This document shows positions 21,730 through 31,478 of a stretch of 64,000 nucleotides of DNA, piece after piece. Position 1 is the stretch's first letter. Each line of letters starts with the position of its first letter. Position numbers and translations under genes: made by a program. The notes under the pieces are model-generated. The model saw nothing but the letters and a program-made list of their open reading frames with translations. It did no database searches and was not told the DNA's origin. Origin of the DNA: Saccharomyces uvarum (taxonomy: Eukaryota > Ascomycota > Saccharomycetes > Saccharomycetales > Saccharomycetaceae); assembly GCA_947243795.1 (NCBI GenBank), contig OX365942.1:186001-250000 (forward strand), written 5' to 3'.

Positions 21730-22895
21730 TCAAGGCGGGTTCACGAGGGAAATGGATTGTTGAACCGGAGGGGCCTGAAATTCTTCAGCGGGTTCTATCG
21801 GTTGCACAGGGGTGAGGGGAGGCAAAATCGGATCTTCTTGATCGTTTCTCTCCTTAACAATCCACAGCGAGGCACCCACGACGTTCGTGCCAATGAAAAA
21901 TCCACCCAAGATTGGGATAGATTCTAGTAGACCACTTGACATTGAGTAGAGGAGCCATTTTGCAAAGCCCCCGTAGTAGACATCTGAAAGTTGACGCGAG
22001 TTCAAGTGTAGCACGTCGACAAAGTAGGGCTCAAAGTAGTAAAATCCCGTTCCGGGGCTGCATGGCAGCATATTGACTATGATGGGCCCCACGACGGGGA
22101 CAATCATCAGGAAAAGAAAGAAAAAGGCTATAGAGACATACCAGATGACAAAGATGATAAACTTGGGCAAAGAAACGAAATAAAACTGTCTTGAAAAAAG
22201 ACCGCGCATCCGATGCAATCTCCTGTAAACAAAGGGAGTGAAACTCACCGTTTCACAAGCTTTACTCAACTCTAGTAATTTCTTCCTTGCAAATGTGACC
22301 CCGTAGATACGTGTAAAAAGAATAAAATCAGTACCCTTCACCATTGAATTGCAAATGGTGGTGGATACGAGAACAGTTTGTAGGTAAGCCATCGGTAACG
22401 CCAAGAACCCAAAAAAGGGCAGGTAGATGAACACCAGCGATGAGCATGTTAGTATTGCCACAAACAAAACAACAAACGCAAGGTTCAACATGTAGTATCC
22501 AACCACCAGGATAAACAGGTGTAAGTAATCCGTGCTACCCACGGACTCACTGATTCCCTTCATGTGCGGTTAGTAAAACGGAACAAATAATATGGCTGTG
22601 TTGGGTATATACGTACTTTATAAGGGTACCAAATGATCTGGTGGCACGCCTCAAGGTCGTGCCAGAAACTTTTCTTGACGAGCATTGCATTCTTGTACCA
22701 CTGCACTATTGGGGCCTTGTACGCCATCCAAGTTTTCGACGTATTACGCTCCGATTGGTCTTGGATGGGGAGCAGCTGCGGTTCCTCGCCCTCCGCGAGT
22801 GGAGTCGAGGCATATGGATGTCTATGGTAGTACCAATCGGGTTGTGGTCTGGTTGACATTGCTGCTTGGGCTCCTGGGAGGTCTTGCCAAACCAT
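21730..22895 (-). CDS. LDS2: Lipid-droplet sporulation protein, two exons
   Basis: Paralogue of RRT8 and LDS1; multi-pass membrane protein acting with lipid droplets in spore wall assembly in S. cerevisiae. Exon 1 is 22617-22895 (93 codons, ends IIWYPYK), intron 22558-22616 (59 bases: GTACGT donor, perfect TACTAAC branch, AAG acceptor), exon 2 21730-22557 (starts GISESVGSTDYL). The product is 368 residues (377 in S. cerevisiae as I recall). Hydrophobic helices cover about residues 105-170 and 225-260; the C-terminus is Pro-rich. The donor is non-standard (GTACGT instead of GTATGT). Coordinates given span both exons. Confidence 0.87.
22558..22616 (-). other. Predicted intron of LDS2 with unusual donor
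   Basis: 59 bases. Donor GTACGT, branch TACTAAC (exact) only about a dozen bases before the acceptor AAG. The exon just before the donor reads GTACCCTT and the intron just after reads ATACCCAA, both near the Mer1 splicing enhancer AYACCCTT. See findings. Confidence 0.85.
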
Positions 22896-23597
22896 AAAAG
22901 TGTAAACTAGTAATAAATATACATGCTATAACGTTAATACCTAATCATTTTTTTGTGGCGCGACGCGATCCGCCAAAGTCGAAGGAAAAATTCACCGGAA
23001 CAATTTTTTTTTGACCAAAGCTATTGTTCCAGGTGGGGCAGGGGCAAGACTTAACATGTCATCGCGTCGATGCTGCAAGAACAAGTGCTAACAGTGCAGC
23101 AAAGCTATTTTCGTTTGTAAGAGCGAGAAAGAACTCTAATACGCGTGTCTACTTAGAACAGCATATCCCTGTTTCGACTTTTCACAGCTGCTGAGAATAA
23201 TCAACAAGGGAAGAAAAACAAAAGTGAAAAATAAAGAAGAAAAAGAAACCAAAGAAACGACCCACGCTGGCTTATAAAATAATAAGCATCGCGAAAGAGA
23301 AAAAAAGGGGCACGTATTTTAATTTCTAACAGGTAGCACTTTTCGTGTTTCTAGCTGGCATTTCACGTCCATACTCTTTTTTCATTCCTTATCAGGAACG
23401 GAACGGAATAGGAAATCATCAACACTTTAATTGATCAGCAACTTTTTTTTACCCTTCATTTCGGTAGCTTTTTACTATTCCTACTTTTGGCAAAGACAAT
23501 AGAACATAAGCGTATCTTTTTGTAAATAGTTTTACTGCTAGTGTTTCGCTCTCTCTGTCTTACCATTTACTGTACAGTATTATAAACAAGGACGATA
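22896..23597. other. Divergent LDS2/PSK2 promoter region
   Basis: 702 bases. T-tracts at 23008-23013 and 23444-23450, purine-rich stretch 23200-23310. A 7-base inverted repeat (TGCTGCA...TGCAGCA, about 23069-23101) is visible. In S. cerevisiae I remember the H/ACA snoRNA SNR81 lying near here, but I could not verify the boxes or guide sequence, so no RNA gene is called. Confidence 0.4.
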
Positions 23598-26500
23598 ATG
23601 ACGTACCCGGTAAAGTCAGCGACTTCTGCCGACATTTCGTATACTAAAAATACCCCGTTGGTGAGCCTGCCCAAGCCACCATGCCTTTACCAACACACGT
23701 CGTCCTCCGTTGATTCATTCTCGTCGACGTTCAGTGATGACGACCGTTCAGACCTCGTTGCTGTACCCAACGAATCGCCGCATGCATTTTCGTATAACCC
23801 CATATCTCCAAACTCATTGGGAGTGAGGCTGACCATATTAAGAAGGTCCTTGGAAATAATGGTCAAGAGTCCCGACATTTTACACGAGTTGAAGAAAAAG
23901 TCTCCCGTAATAGCATATCCTCCCTCGCTTAAACATACAAGAAACTTAACCGAGGCCACCACACTGCCGGAATTTCGGGAACCATCTAAATGGCCCTCTG
24001 TTGTTCCAGCGGTGTCCAGTATCGCATCTTCCTCCAAAAGACCCGCGGTTCAAAGAGCCGCCTCATTGATGGTGTTGACAGATAACGCTGCTACCAACAA
24101 GATGAATCCGGAAAAGTCAGAATTGGAGAATTTGTTGTTTTTATTGAATTTAGCATTGGAAAATAACTCATTTGAAAGAGCTTCCGATTTACACATGTTG
24201 TCGTTATTAAACATTAATAAGTTGAGCTTTGATTCGGATATCCAAAAATCAGAAACTTTGAAAAAGGCTTTACTAGATAGTTTAGCTGAACCGTTTTTCG
24301 AAAACTATAAAAAATTTCCTCATAAAGACTCTGGCGCAAGTTCACAATCTAGCCAACATCGGGAACACCAAGACGATATAGTTTCCTTAGCAGATATTAA
24401 GCCACAACAAGATTATAGCCGAATACTTCATCCCTTCACATCCGCGAAAAATTCTGGCCCTGAAGCCGTTTTCACCTGTTCTCAACAATATCCTTGGAAC
24501 TTCAAGGCTGCCAACGATTTGGCATGTTTAACATTCGGTATATCGAAGAACGTCATCAAGGCACTCACATTACTTGATCTGATTCATACGGATAGTAGGA
24601 AATTTGTCCTAGAGAAAATCATGAATGCAGAAGAGGAAAATCAAGAAATTGTGTTTACCGGTGAAACCATACCTATTGTTCAGCCAAACTCAACGAGTGA
24701 TAATAAATTACCAAACTTGATTTGGGCGTCGTTGTGGGCCAAGCGGAAAAACGGTTTATTGGTCTGCGTATTCGAAAAGACACCTTGTGACTACATTGAT
24801 GTTATGTTAAACCTTAAAGATTTCTCAGTGGATAGTATTATCGACATAACGGGGTTTTTAAAGAACTTTAATGAACAGCAACAGCAAGAATTAACTTCCC
24901 CAACGTCAACAAAAAAAACAGTGAAATTTGCAAATGAAATTCATGACATTAGATCAATAAGCCATTCATTGGGTAAACTGATTGATGACGTACGTTTCGG
25001 GAGAGTAATATTTGCAGATGATGACCTATTACCATTACCTATCAGAGTGGCAAACCATGTCAATGAAGAAAGATATTTTACATTAAATCATTTATCTGAA
25101 AATATACCATGCGCTGTAACAACTTCTGTACTGGAAAATGAAATCAAACTGAAAATCCATAGTTTACCCTATCAAGCTGGTTTATTTGTTGTTGACAGCC
25201 ACACTTTAAATCTTTTAAGCTTTAATAATTCAGTTGCTAAAAACATGTTTGGCCTGCGGCTTCACGAACTGGCCGGTAGACCAATTATTAAATTGGTGCC
25301 CTCTTTAGCAAATATGATATCGTACACCAACAAAACATATCCTAGCCTAAACATAACCTCGCCAGAAAATAAAGGTTTGGTGTTAACTGAACATTTTTTT
25401 AGAAAAATTGAAGCTGAAATGCACCATGATATTGACTCATTTTATACCTCAATTGGTATAAATGGCTGCCATAAAGATGGTAATTTAATAAAGGTAGATA
25501 TTCAATTACGTGTTCTGAATACGAATATTATACTGCTATGGATTACCCATTCGAGAGACGTAGTTATTGAAAATTACACTACCGTTCCTTCACAGCTACC
25601 GATGTTAAAGGAAAATGAAATCGATATTGTCGGTAGTAGAGGTAGCTCGAATGCGTCGTCCAAGAAGTCCTCAGAAAAAATTCCGGTGGACATTTTGAAG
25701 ACAATGAGTAATCTATCGATTAGCTCTTCTGAAACGATTTCCAATTCCGACGACGAGGTAGATTTAAATCAAGTGAATAAAAAACTACGGGGGACCCCTG
25801 ATGGTATTAAAAGGAATACCGAACTTAACGAAAACACCAATAACGACGATGATATGACAATGGTCGATGATCCTGAATTGAAGCATAAGATTGAACTAAC
25901 GAAAATGTACACACAAGACAAATCAAAATTTGTAAAAGACGACAATTTTAAAGTCGATGAAAAATTAATAATGAGTATAATTGAACCGATAAATGGGGAG
26001 GAAATAAAAGAAGAAACAAGTGCACTATTTAAAAAAGAATCCAAACCAAGAGCAGGAAATGCCACCGCTACATATTTGACCACCCCAGAAAGCAATATTG
26101 GCTCGCAAAAGCGCATAAAGAAATTTTCTGATTTTACCATTTTACAAGCCATGGGCGAAGGTGCTTACGGTAAAGTCAATTTATGCATCCATAACAAGGA
26201 GCATTACATTGTGGTTATCAAAATGATTTTCAAGGAGAGGATTCTGGTGGACACATGGGTAAGAGATAGAAAATTAGGTACTATACCTTCTGAGATTCAA
26301 ATTATGGCTACCTTGAATAAAAATCCACAAGAAAATATCTTGAGATTATTAGATTTTTTCGAAGATGACGACTACTACTACATTGAAACCCCAGTTCATG
26401 GAGAGACTGGCAGTATTGACTTATTTGACGTTATTGAATTTAAGAAAGATATGGTAGAACATGAGGCAAAGTTGGTGTTCAAACAGGTTGTTTCCAGTAT

Positions 26501-26918
26501 AAAGCACTTGCACGATCAAGGTATTGTCCACAGAGACATTAAGGACGAAAACATTATTGTGGATTCACATGGTTTCGTGAAATTAATTGATTTTGGATCA
26601 GCTGCCTATACCAAAAGCGGGCCATTCGATGTCTTTGTGGGGACCATGGACTATGCTGCGCCCGAAGTCCTTGGCGGTTCATCCTATAAAGGTAAACCAC
26701 AAGACATTTGGGCACTTGGGGTCCTACTCTATACCATTATCTACAAGGAGAACCCATACTACAACATTGATGAAATTTTGGAAGGGGAATTAAGATTTGA
26801 TAATGCGGAAAACGTGAGTGATGAATGCATTAACTTGATTAAAGGAATTCTGACGAGAGAAGTTGATAAGAGGCCTACCATTGACGATATATATCAAGAC
26901 AAATGGCTTAAAATTTAG
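23598..26918 (+). CDS. PSK2: PAS-domain serine/threonine kinase
   Basis: Cytosolic kinase that in S. cerevisiae phosphorylates Ugp1 and translation factors, directing glucose flux toward cell wall glucans; acts with its paralogue Psk1. The protein has 1106 residues (1101 in S. cerevisiae). The N-terminal ~240 residues are Ser/Pro-rich; PAS-like regions follow (about 290-400 and 500-680, the latter with the NSVAKNMFGL helix). The kinase domain is about residues 843-1106: glycine loop GEGAYGKV, IKMIF lysine region, catalytic loop HRDIKDEN, DFGSA activation segment and APEV. All catalytic residues look present. Start chosen at ATG 23598, in the usual place. Confidence 0.95.
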   Translation: MTYPVKSATSADISYTKNTPLVSLPKPPCLYQHTSSSVDSFSSTFSDDDRSDLVAVPNESPHAFSYNPISPNSLGVRLTILRRSLEIMVKSPDILHELKKKSPVIAYPPSLKHTRNLTEATTLPEFREPSKWPSVVPAVSSIASSSKRPAVQRAASLMVLTDNAATNKMNPEKSELENLLFLLNLALENNSFERASDLHMLSLLNINKLSFDSDIQKSETLKKALLDSLAEPFFENYKKFPHKDSGASSQSSQHREHQDDIVSLADIKPQQDYSRILHPFTSAKNSGPEAVFTCSQQYPWNFKAANDLACLTFGISKNVIKALTLLDLIHTDSRKFVLEKIMNAEEENQEIVFTGETIPIVQPNSTSDNKLPNLIWASLWAKRKNGLLVCVFEKTPCDYIDVMLNLKDFSVDSIIDITGFLKNFNEQQQQELTSPTSTKKTVKFANEIHDIRSISHSLGKLIDDVRFGRVIFADDDLLPLPIRVANHVNEERYFTLNHLSENIPCAVTTSVLENEIKLKIHSLPYQAGLFVVDSHTLNLLSFNNSVAKNMFGLRLHELAGRPIIKLVPSLANMISYTNKTYPSLNITSPENKGLVLTEHFFRKIEAEMHHDIDSFYTSIGINGCHKDGNLIKVDIQLRVLNTNIILLWITHSRDVVIENYTTVPSQLPMLKENEIDIVGSRGSSNASSKKSSEKIPVDILKTMSNLSISSSETISNSDDEVDLNQVNKKLRGTPDGIKRNTELNENTNNDDDMTMVDDPELKHKIELTKMYTQDKSKFVKDDNFKVDEKLIMSIIEPINGEEIKEETSALFKKESKPRAGNATATYLTTPESNIGSQKRIKKFSDFTILQAMGEGAYGKVNLCIHNKEHYIVVIKMIFKERILVDTWVRDRKLGTIPSEIQIMATLNKNPQENILRLLDFFEDDDYYYIETPVHGETGSIDLFDVIEFKKDMVEHEAKLVFKQVVSSIKHLHDQGIVHRDIKDENIIVDSHGFVKLIDFGSAAYTKSGPFDVFVGTMDYAAPEVLGGSSYKGKPQDIWALGVLLYTIIYKENPYYNIDEILEGELRFDNAENVSDECINLIKGILTREVDKRPTIDDIYQDKWLKI

Positions 26919-27366
26919 GTGCCTTTCTCCCCAAAAAGGAAAGTAAATAACACAATATATTCTTCCAATAGATATTTTAAATTCTTCATTAGCTATATTA
27001 TTTACAGTATTAGTATAAGACCCAGTACTGCGCTTGTTAATCAATTATTTCCGTATAATACTCTCTTACCATACACTTGATGTACAAAGAGAAAAGATAC
27101 GAACGTAGCAACAGATTTTGCACCTTATAAAACTAGAAATGCGTTTTTCTTTAGTGCACTGTGTTTTGTTTCCCTCATTTCATCATATTTTGCTTGGAGA
27201 AGACCATTTACGCTAAGCAAATTATCACCGACGGAGTAAATTTAAAGGTGAAAGAAAAGTCATCGCAGAGACATATTTAATGAAGCAAATAAATGATGAT
27301 TAAAAAAAAGGAAGAAGGATACGAACACTGGAAGTGTGAACTATACTATCAAGGTACTGTTAAATA
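26919..27366. other. Intergenic, PSK2 to PEX15
   Basis: PSK2 3' end and PEX15 promoter. AT-rich; no ORF, RNA or repeat that I can support. Confidence 0.5.
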
Positions 27367-28521
27367 ATGGCTGCAAGTGAGATAATGAGTAATGCTCCCA
27401 TGTATTCCCTCGATTCTTCTTTAAGGGACCTACTTAATGATGACTTATTCAATAGTCATAGCGAATCGACAAAGTCAAAAAATGATGAAAGAAATGAAGT
27501 ATTCCAGGAGTGTTTGAATTTGTTTATAAAAGGAGAAATTAAGGACTGTCTGGAAAAAATGTCAGAGGTTGGATTTATTGACCTTAGTATTTTCAAGTCT
27601 AATCCTATGATATTGGATTTGTTTGTTAGTGCCTGTGATCTAGTACCCAATTTTAATGACCTATGTTTAACTTTAAAGGGAGAGGTTTTGAATACATTTA
27701 CTTTGGATGATCCGCGATGTATTGAGATACAAGAAATCATTCTCAAAGACCTCAATAAACTTTTGATCATCAATAAATTATTTCGGTGCTGTATTAAAGC
27801 TATTCAGTCGAATGAGACAGAATATATGGAACATGAAAGAAACATTTTAGACGTTGAGTCTCAAATCAGAAACTTTATTCTCGCATATACAACTAAAATG
27901 AGGACGACTGTGGATGTTTTCGGATTGCAGGAGTTGATTGAAATATTCATTTTTCAGGTGCAAGTAAAGCTAGAACATAAGAAACTCTCTAAAAATTTGT
28001 ACTGGGCCCTTTGCAAGACATTACCAAACCTATCCTCAACCCTAAAGGGTCTTCATTCATTCAAAAATGAGTCCATAGAGGACGCTATTCTCAACTCGAT
28101 AGATACCAAAATACAAAAAAATATGACAAAATCTAAAGCAAAATCAAAAGGCATGAAACAGAAAATACATCATTTCCAAGAGCCCTTGCTACACGATGAT
28201 GCCAAGGTTCGTTCAAAGGTTGATAGTGCATCCAGAAGGCACAACTTTATTGATATTGGTGAAGTTAATAACAATGGGACGATTACTCGTAAGCCTCAGC
28301 ATGACATCACTATCCTAGTTGGCTCCTTTTGGACTGCTTTAAAAAATCACTTTACCAAAAAAATGATGAGTAAAAACGGGCTTTTGCTTGGAGGTTTGTT
28401 GTTATTGCTATGCGTCAAAAGATATAAATCGTTGATGGCAGTCTTTAGACACGTTCCGACGGCTTTCCGCTCTGTATTCCCTTATATAGTTCAGCTGCTA
28501 AAGCTCTTAGCGAGTATATGA
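27367..28521 (+). CDS. PEX15: Peroxin 15, tail-anchored Pex6 receptor
   Basis: Peroxisomal membrane protein that recruits the Pex1-Pex6 AAA+ motor needed to recycle the import receptor Pex5. It has 384 residues (383 in S. cerevisiae). The long N-terminal cytosolic domain is helical and charged; a Lys-rich patch (KSKAKSKGMKQK, about 256-267) precedes a single hydrophobic segment near residues 336-349 (NGLLLGGLLLLLCV) followed by a basic KRYK and a short lumenal tail: the classic tail-anchored layout. The N-terminus has two close Met codons (1 and 7); the first is used here. Confidence 0.94.
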   Translation: MAASEIMSNAPMYSLDSSLRDLLNDDLFNSHSESTKSKNDERNEVFQECLNLFIKGEIKDCLEKMSEVGFIDLSIFKSNPMILDLFVSACDLVPNFNDLCLTLKGEVLNTFTLDDPRCIEIQEIILKDLNKLLIINKLFRCCIKAIQSNETEYMEHERNILDVESQIRNFILAYTTKMRTTVDVFGLQELIEIFIFQVQVKLEHKKLSKNLYWALCKTLPNLSSTLKGLHSFKNESIEDAILNSIDTKIQKNMTKSKAKSKGMKQKIHHFQEPLLHDDAKVRSKVDSASRRHNFIDIGEVNNNGTITRKPQHDITILVGSFWTALKNHFTKKMMSKNGLLLGGLLLLLCVKRYKSLMAVFRHVPTAFRSVFPYIVQLLKLLASI

Positions 28522-28629
28522 AAGCATTTAAATAATCCTATGCAGTACTATTTACAGATTTTAATGACATATATAATAGTTTTTTTTTGTGTTTTGTTAT
28601 CATTTAGTCTTCTTTTACAAATGTTGATA

Positions 28630-29775
28630 TTACTTCTTCTTGTACCTCTGTGTTTTAATTCCATCTGCAAGTGTATCTAACCAATGCGAATACACAGTTT
28701 CCATGTCTTTCTCATCTTCCAATTGATGAAATTTGGAAGATTTAATTAGTTTCATATTACGGGCATTACAAACGTCGTTCGCGAGACATAAATCACATCT
28801 TTTACCTCTTGCCATGCAGATCAATTGACCGAATCCAACTAGAACAGTGTTGATTTCGTACCATAGCGAATGAGGTAACCAAGCCTGTAGTTCCTTTCTA
28901 GTGTGTTCTGCAGTTTTGCACTTGATAGGGTCTACCCAATTCCACATGTTACACAATCTATGAACGTGCACATCAACACATATCCCAGCGATCAATCCCC
29001 AGCCTTTTTGCAGCGTCAAATAGCCCATCTTGGGCCCAACCCCAGGTAATGATAAAATTCCGTCTATATCGTAAGGTATGTCAGAGCCGAAATCATCCAC
29101 CAGTAATTGAGCTGTTCTCTTGATGAAATTGGCTTTTCTAGAATAAAAACTAACACACTGAATTAAGTCTGCTAATGTCGACTCGTCAATTTTAAGTAAC
29201 CCATCTAGAGTAAGACCTTCCGGTATCTTTAAAGTGTCCAAGCAGTACTCCGTGATATTTAAGGCGGCTTGGGCCATTCGCTCATCCCTTGTTTGAGCAG
29301 AAAGCATAGTACCAATAAGGAACTGAAGTCTGAAGTTCTTTGGTTTGACTTTCTCACTAGGTATCCCACACTTACCAGCAACTAAAACAGGAATCATACT
29401 ACATCCCATGGAATCTACTGGCGTGTTAACTTTGGACCTCATTAATCTTACTCTATTATAAATGGGTAAAAAAGTTTCGGGGATTTCTACCCCAGAATCG
29501 TTAACCATTTCTTCTTTAGTGATTGCTCGTCCCCAAGCTTTTGGATTGTCACAAGTTCTCGAATCAATCCACTCGAAGTATTCTATCGGGTTCAATGCCT
29601 TGATCCAGTCGATGTTTACAGCATAGTTGCTTTGTGAGTCCTTGGTAACGTTAGGCTTTTGCAGTGACTCGTCTGTCTTATCATTTTCCTTTTTAAAGTA
29701 CTTAGACCGAACTTCTACCTCTTCAACATCAATTGCGATATGCTTTCTCTTCCTACGCCCGCTTACTTCTTTCAT
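28630..29775 (-). CDS. NTG2: DNA N-glycosylase/AP lyase (endonuclease III)
   Basis: Base-excision repair enzyme that removes oxidised pyrimidines; nuclear. It has 381 residues. The helix-hairpin-helix SLPGVGPKMGYL (about 240-251) contains the catalytic Lys region, and GICVDVHVHRLCN follows with the conserved catalytic Asp. The iron-sulfur cluster motif C-X6-C-X2-C-X5-C is complete (CMARGKRCDLCLANDVC), as expected for Ntg2 and unlike its paralogue Ntg1. A basic N-terminus (GRRKRKH) is a likely nuclear signal. Divergent from NGL1 with about 294 bases between starts. Confidence 0.96.
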   Translation of the reverse strand: MKEVSGRRKRKHIAIDVEEVEVRSKYFKKENDKTDESLQKPNVTKDSQSNYAVNIDWIKALNPIEYFEWIDSRTCDNPKAWGRAITKEEMVNDSGVEIPETFLPIYNRVRLMRSKVNTPVDSMGCSMIPVLVAGKCGIPSEKVKPKNFRLQFLIGTMLSAQTRDERMAQAALNITEYCLDTLKIPEGLTLDGLLKIDESTLADLIQCVSFYSRKANFIKRTAQLLVDDFGSDIPYDIDGILSLPGVGPKMGYLTLQKGWGLIAGICVDVHVHRLCNMWNWVDPIKCKTAEHTRKELQAWLPHSLWYEINTVLVGFGQLICMARGKRCDLCLANDVCNARNMKLIKSSKFHQLEDEKDMETVYSHWLDTLADGIKTQRYKKK

Positions 29776-30069
29776 TATATACTATGAAAGGTTTTCTGTT
29801 CATACATTTTCTATGTACTATGTACTCTCGTGAAAGCGATTTAAAATACTTTTGAGTGTGCTTTGCTTTCTCTTCTATCAAATCTATATTTCAGAAATTG
29901 AAACAGTTGCTTCATTAGCTATTTTGATTTCTCCGAAACAAAACTTATAGATGCAGATAATTTGATCTTTTATTTGCTACGAAATAGAAACGAAAAAGGA
30001 TAAACAAAATCCAAATAGAAGCGAAAAGGAGAAATATTGTGAACAGGATTGCTGCTCGCATGAACCAGA

Positions 30070-31161
30070 ATGTTTTCTCGAAGGTTTATTCCAGTTGTGC
30101 AATCTACTAAGCAGAACATTGGAAAATATGTGCGAAACGATGCTAAATTCACTTTATTGACATACAATATGCTCTCACCGTCATATATGTGGCCACAGGT
30201 GTATACTTATGTTGCAGAGCGTTATAAAAACTGGAATTATAGGCACAAACTGCTGGAGAAGGAGCTTCTGACCACTTTTAAGGCGGATATTATGTGTCTG
30301 CAAGAAATGACAACAAGGGATTACGAAAACTATTGGCACAAGTCCATTGGATTTGATATCAATTATGGGTCCAAGTTCATTTCCAAGACCCCACCCAAAT
30401 ATTGGGAGAAACCGGTCAAAGATATGGATGGTGTATCCATTTTTTACAATCTTGAAAAATTCGACTATATTTCATCGTCAGGGATTTACTTGAATCAATT
30501 ACTAAATGTTTTTAATGAACGTGAAATGAAATATTTGTACAATAAAAAGGTGACTTTAACAGATGGTGCTTCTAATGTTATTGGTGAAGACAGTTTATTG
30601 GATGTTTTGAAGGGCAAGAATCAGGTATGCTTATTCGTCTCCTTGAAACATAAGGAAACTAATACCATATTTGTCGTTTTAAATACTCACCTGTATTGGA
30701 AATACGATGAAGTAAAGCTGACACAATGTATGATCATAATGAGAGAATTAGCAAAAATAATCAAGGAACTTCTTCCAGGTGATGCAAATGCTCAGGAGAA
30801 AGTAAAGATTTTATTCACTGGCGATTTAAATTCTACAAGAGAATCGTTAGTTGTTAATTTTTTGCAGGGCCAGATAGTTAATCATGGAGATCTTAATCTT
30901 GTTAACCCAATGAGGCCGTATTTGGACCGTTGTGTTTATGACGACATACCAAGTGATTATTTCGTGCATACATGCTATTCAGGAAAATTAAAGGGTATTT
31001 TTGATTATGTCTGGTATCATGATTCAGACTTCTTATTAACTAAAATTTTAACCGGTAACGAAGTTTCAGATGAATTGTTAGCATCAAGTCAAGTAGGTCT
31101 ACCTAATGAAAACCATCCAAGTGATCATATACCCCTATTAACAGAATTCGAGATACTATGA
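30070..31161 (+). CDS. NGL1: Mitochondrial endonuclease/exonuclease/phosphatase-fold protein
   Basis: Member of the CCR4-type exonuclease/endonuclease/phosphatase superfamily, found on or in mitochondria in S. cerevisiae; substrate unclear. It has 363 residues, the same as S. cerevisiae. Motifs in order: LTYNML near residue 30, CLQEMT with the metal-binding Glu near 80, LNTHLYW, FTGDLNSTRESL and the terminal SDHIPLLTEF carrying the Asp-His pair. The basic N-terminus (MFSRRFIPVVQSTKQ) is presequence-like. An out-of-frame ATG 10 bases upstream (30060) opens a 16-codon frame that overlaps the start, which could dampen translation. Confidence 0.94.
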   Translation: MFSRRFIPVVQSTKQNIGKYVRNDAKFTLLTYNMLSPSYMWPQVYTYVAERYKNWNYRHKLLEKELLTTFKADIMCLQEMTTRDYENYWHKSIGFDINYGSKFISKTPPKYWEKPVKDMDGVSIFYNLEKFDYISSSGIYLNQLLNVFNEREMKYLYNKKVTLTDGASNVIGEDSLLDVLKGKNQVCLFVSLKHKETNTIFVVLNTHLYWKYDEVKLTQCMIIMRELAKIIKELLPGDANAQEKVKILFTGDLNSTRESLVVNFLQGQIVNHGDLNLVNPMRPYLDRCVYDDIPSDYFVHTCYSGKLKGIFDYVWYHDSDFLLTKILTGNEVSDELLASSQVGLPNENHPSDHIPLLTEFEIL

Positions 31162-31478
31162 GAGTTCTCATGTTTTTCTTCCTTCCTTATCTTCTTTTTC
31201 TTTTTATTTCTGTTACACCTTGTTACCGTATTTCATTCTTTTCAATATTCTTTTCAGTGTTGTTGTATTCTTTAAGTAACATTTCGAACATAACCTATAG
31301 CCAGGGTATGAATTTATTTATAGAACCCTTTATTACGCATGATTTTCAGTATGTATAATTTTAGGACTTTGTAAGAAATGCCAGTATATATATATAGGGA
31401 GATACAAAAAAAGAAGCAAATAATAATAATATACAGTCTATTTTAAGAAAACTCTTCTTGTGTGAAAGTTGATGAAAG
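31162..31478. other. Intergenic between convergent NGL1 and NOP12
   Basis: 3' flanks of two convergent genes; T-rich and AT-rich. A 66-codon frame at 31158-31358 overlapping the NGL1 stop is hydrophobic by T-richness only. Nothing supported. Confidence 0.5.

Noticed and set aside
22896-23597. Possible snR81 H/ACA snoRNA between LDS2 and PSK2
   Set aside because: I remember SNR81 near this place in S. cerevisiae, but I could not find a convincing H box, ACA box and U2/25S guide arrangement by eye, so I do not call it.
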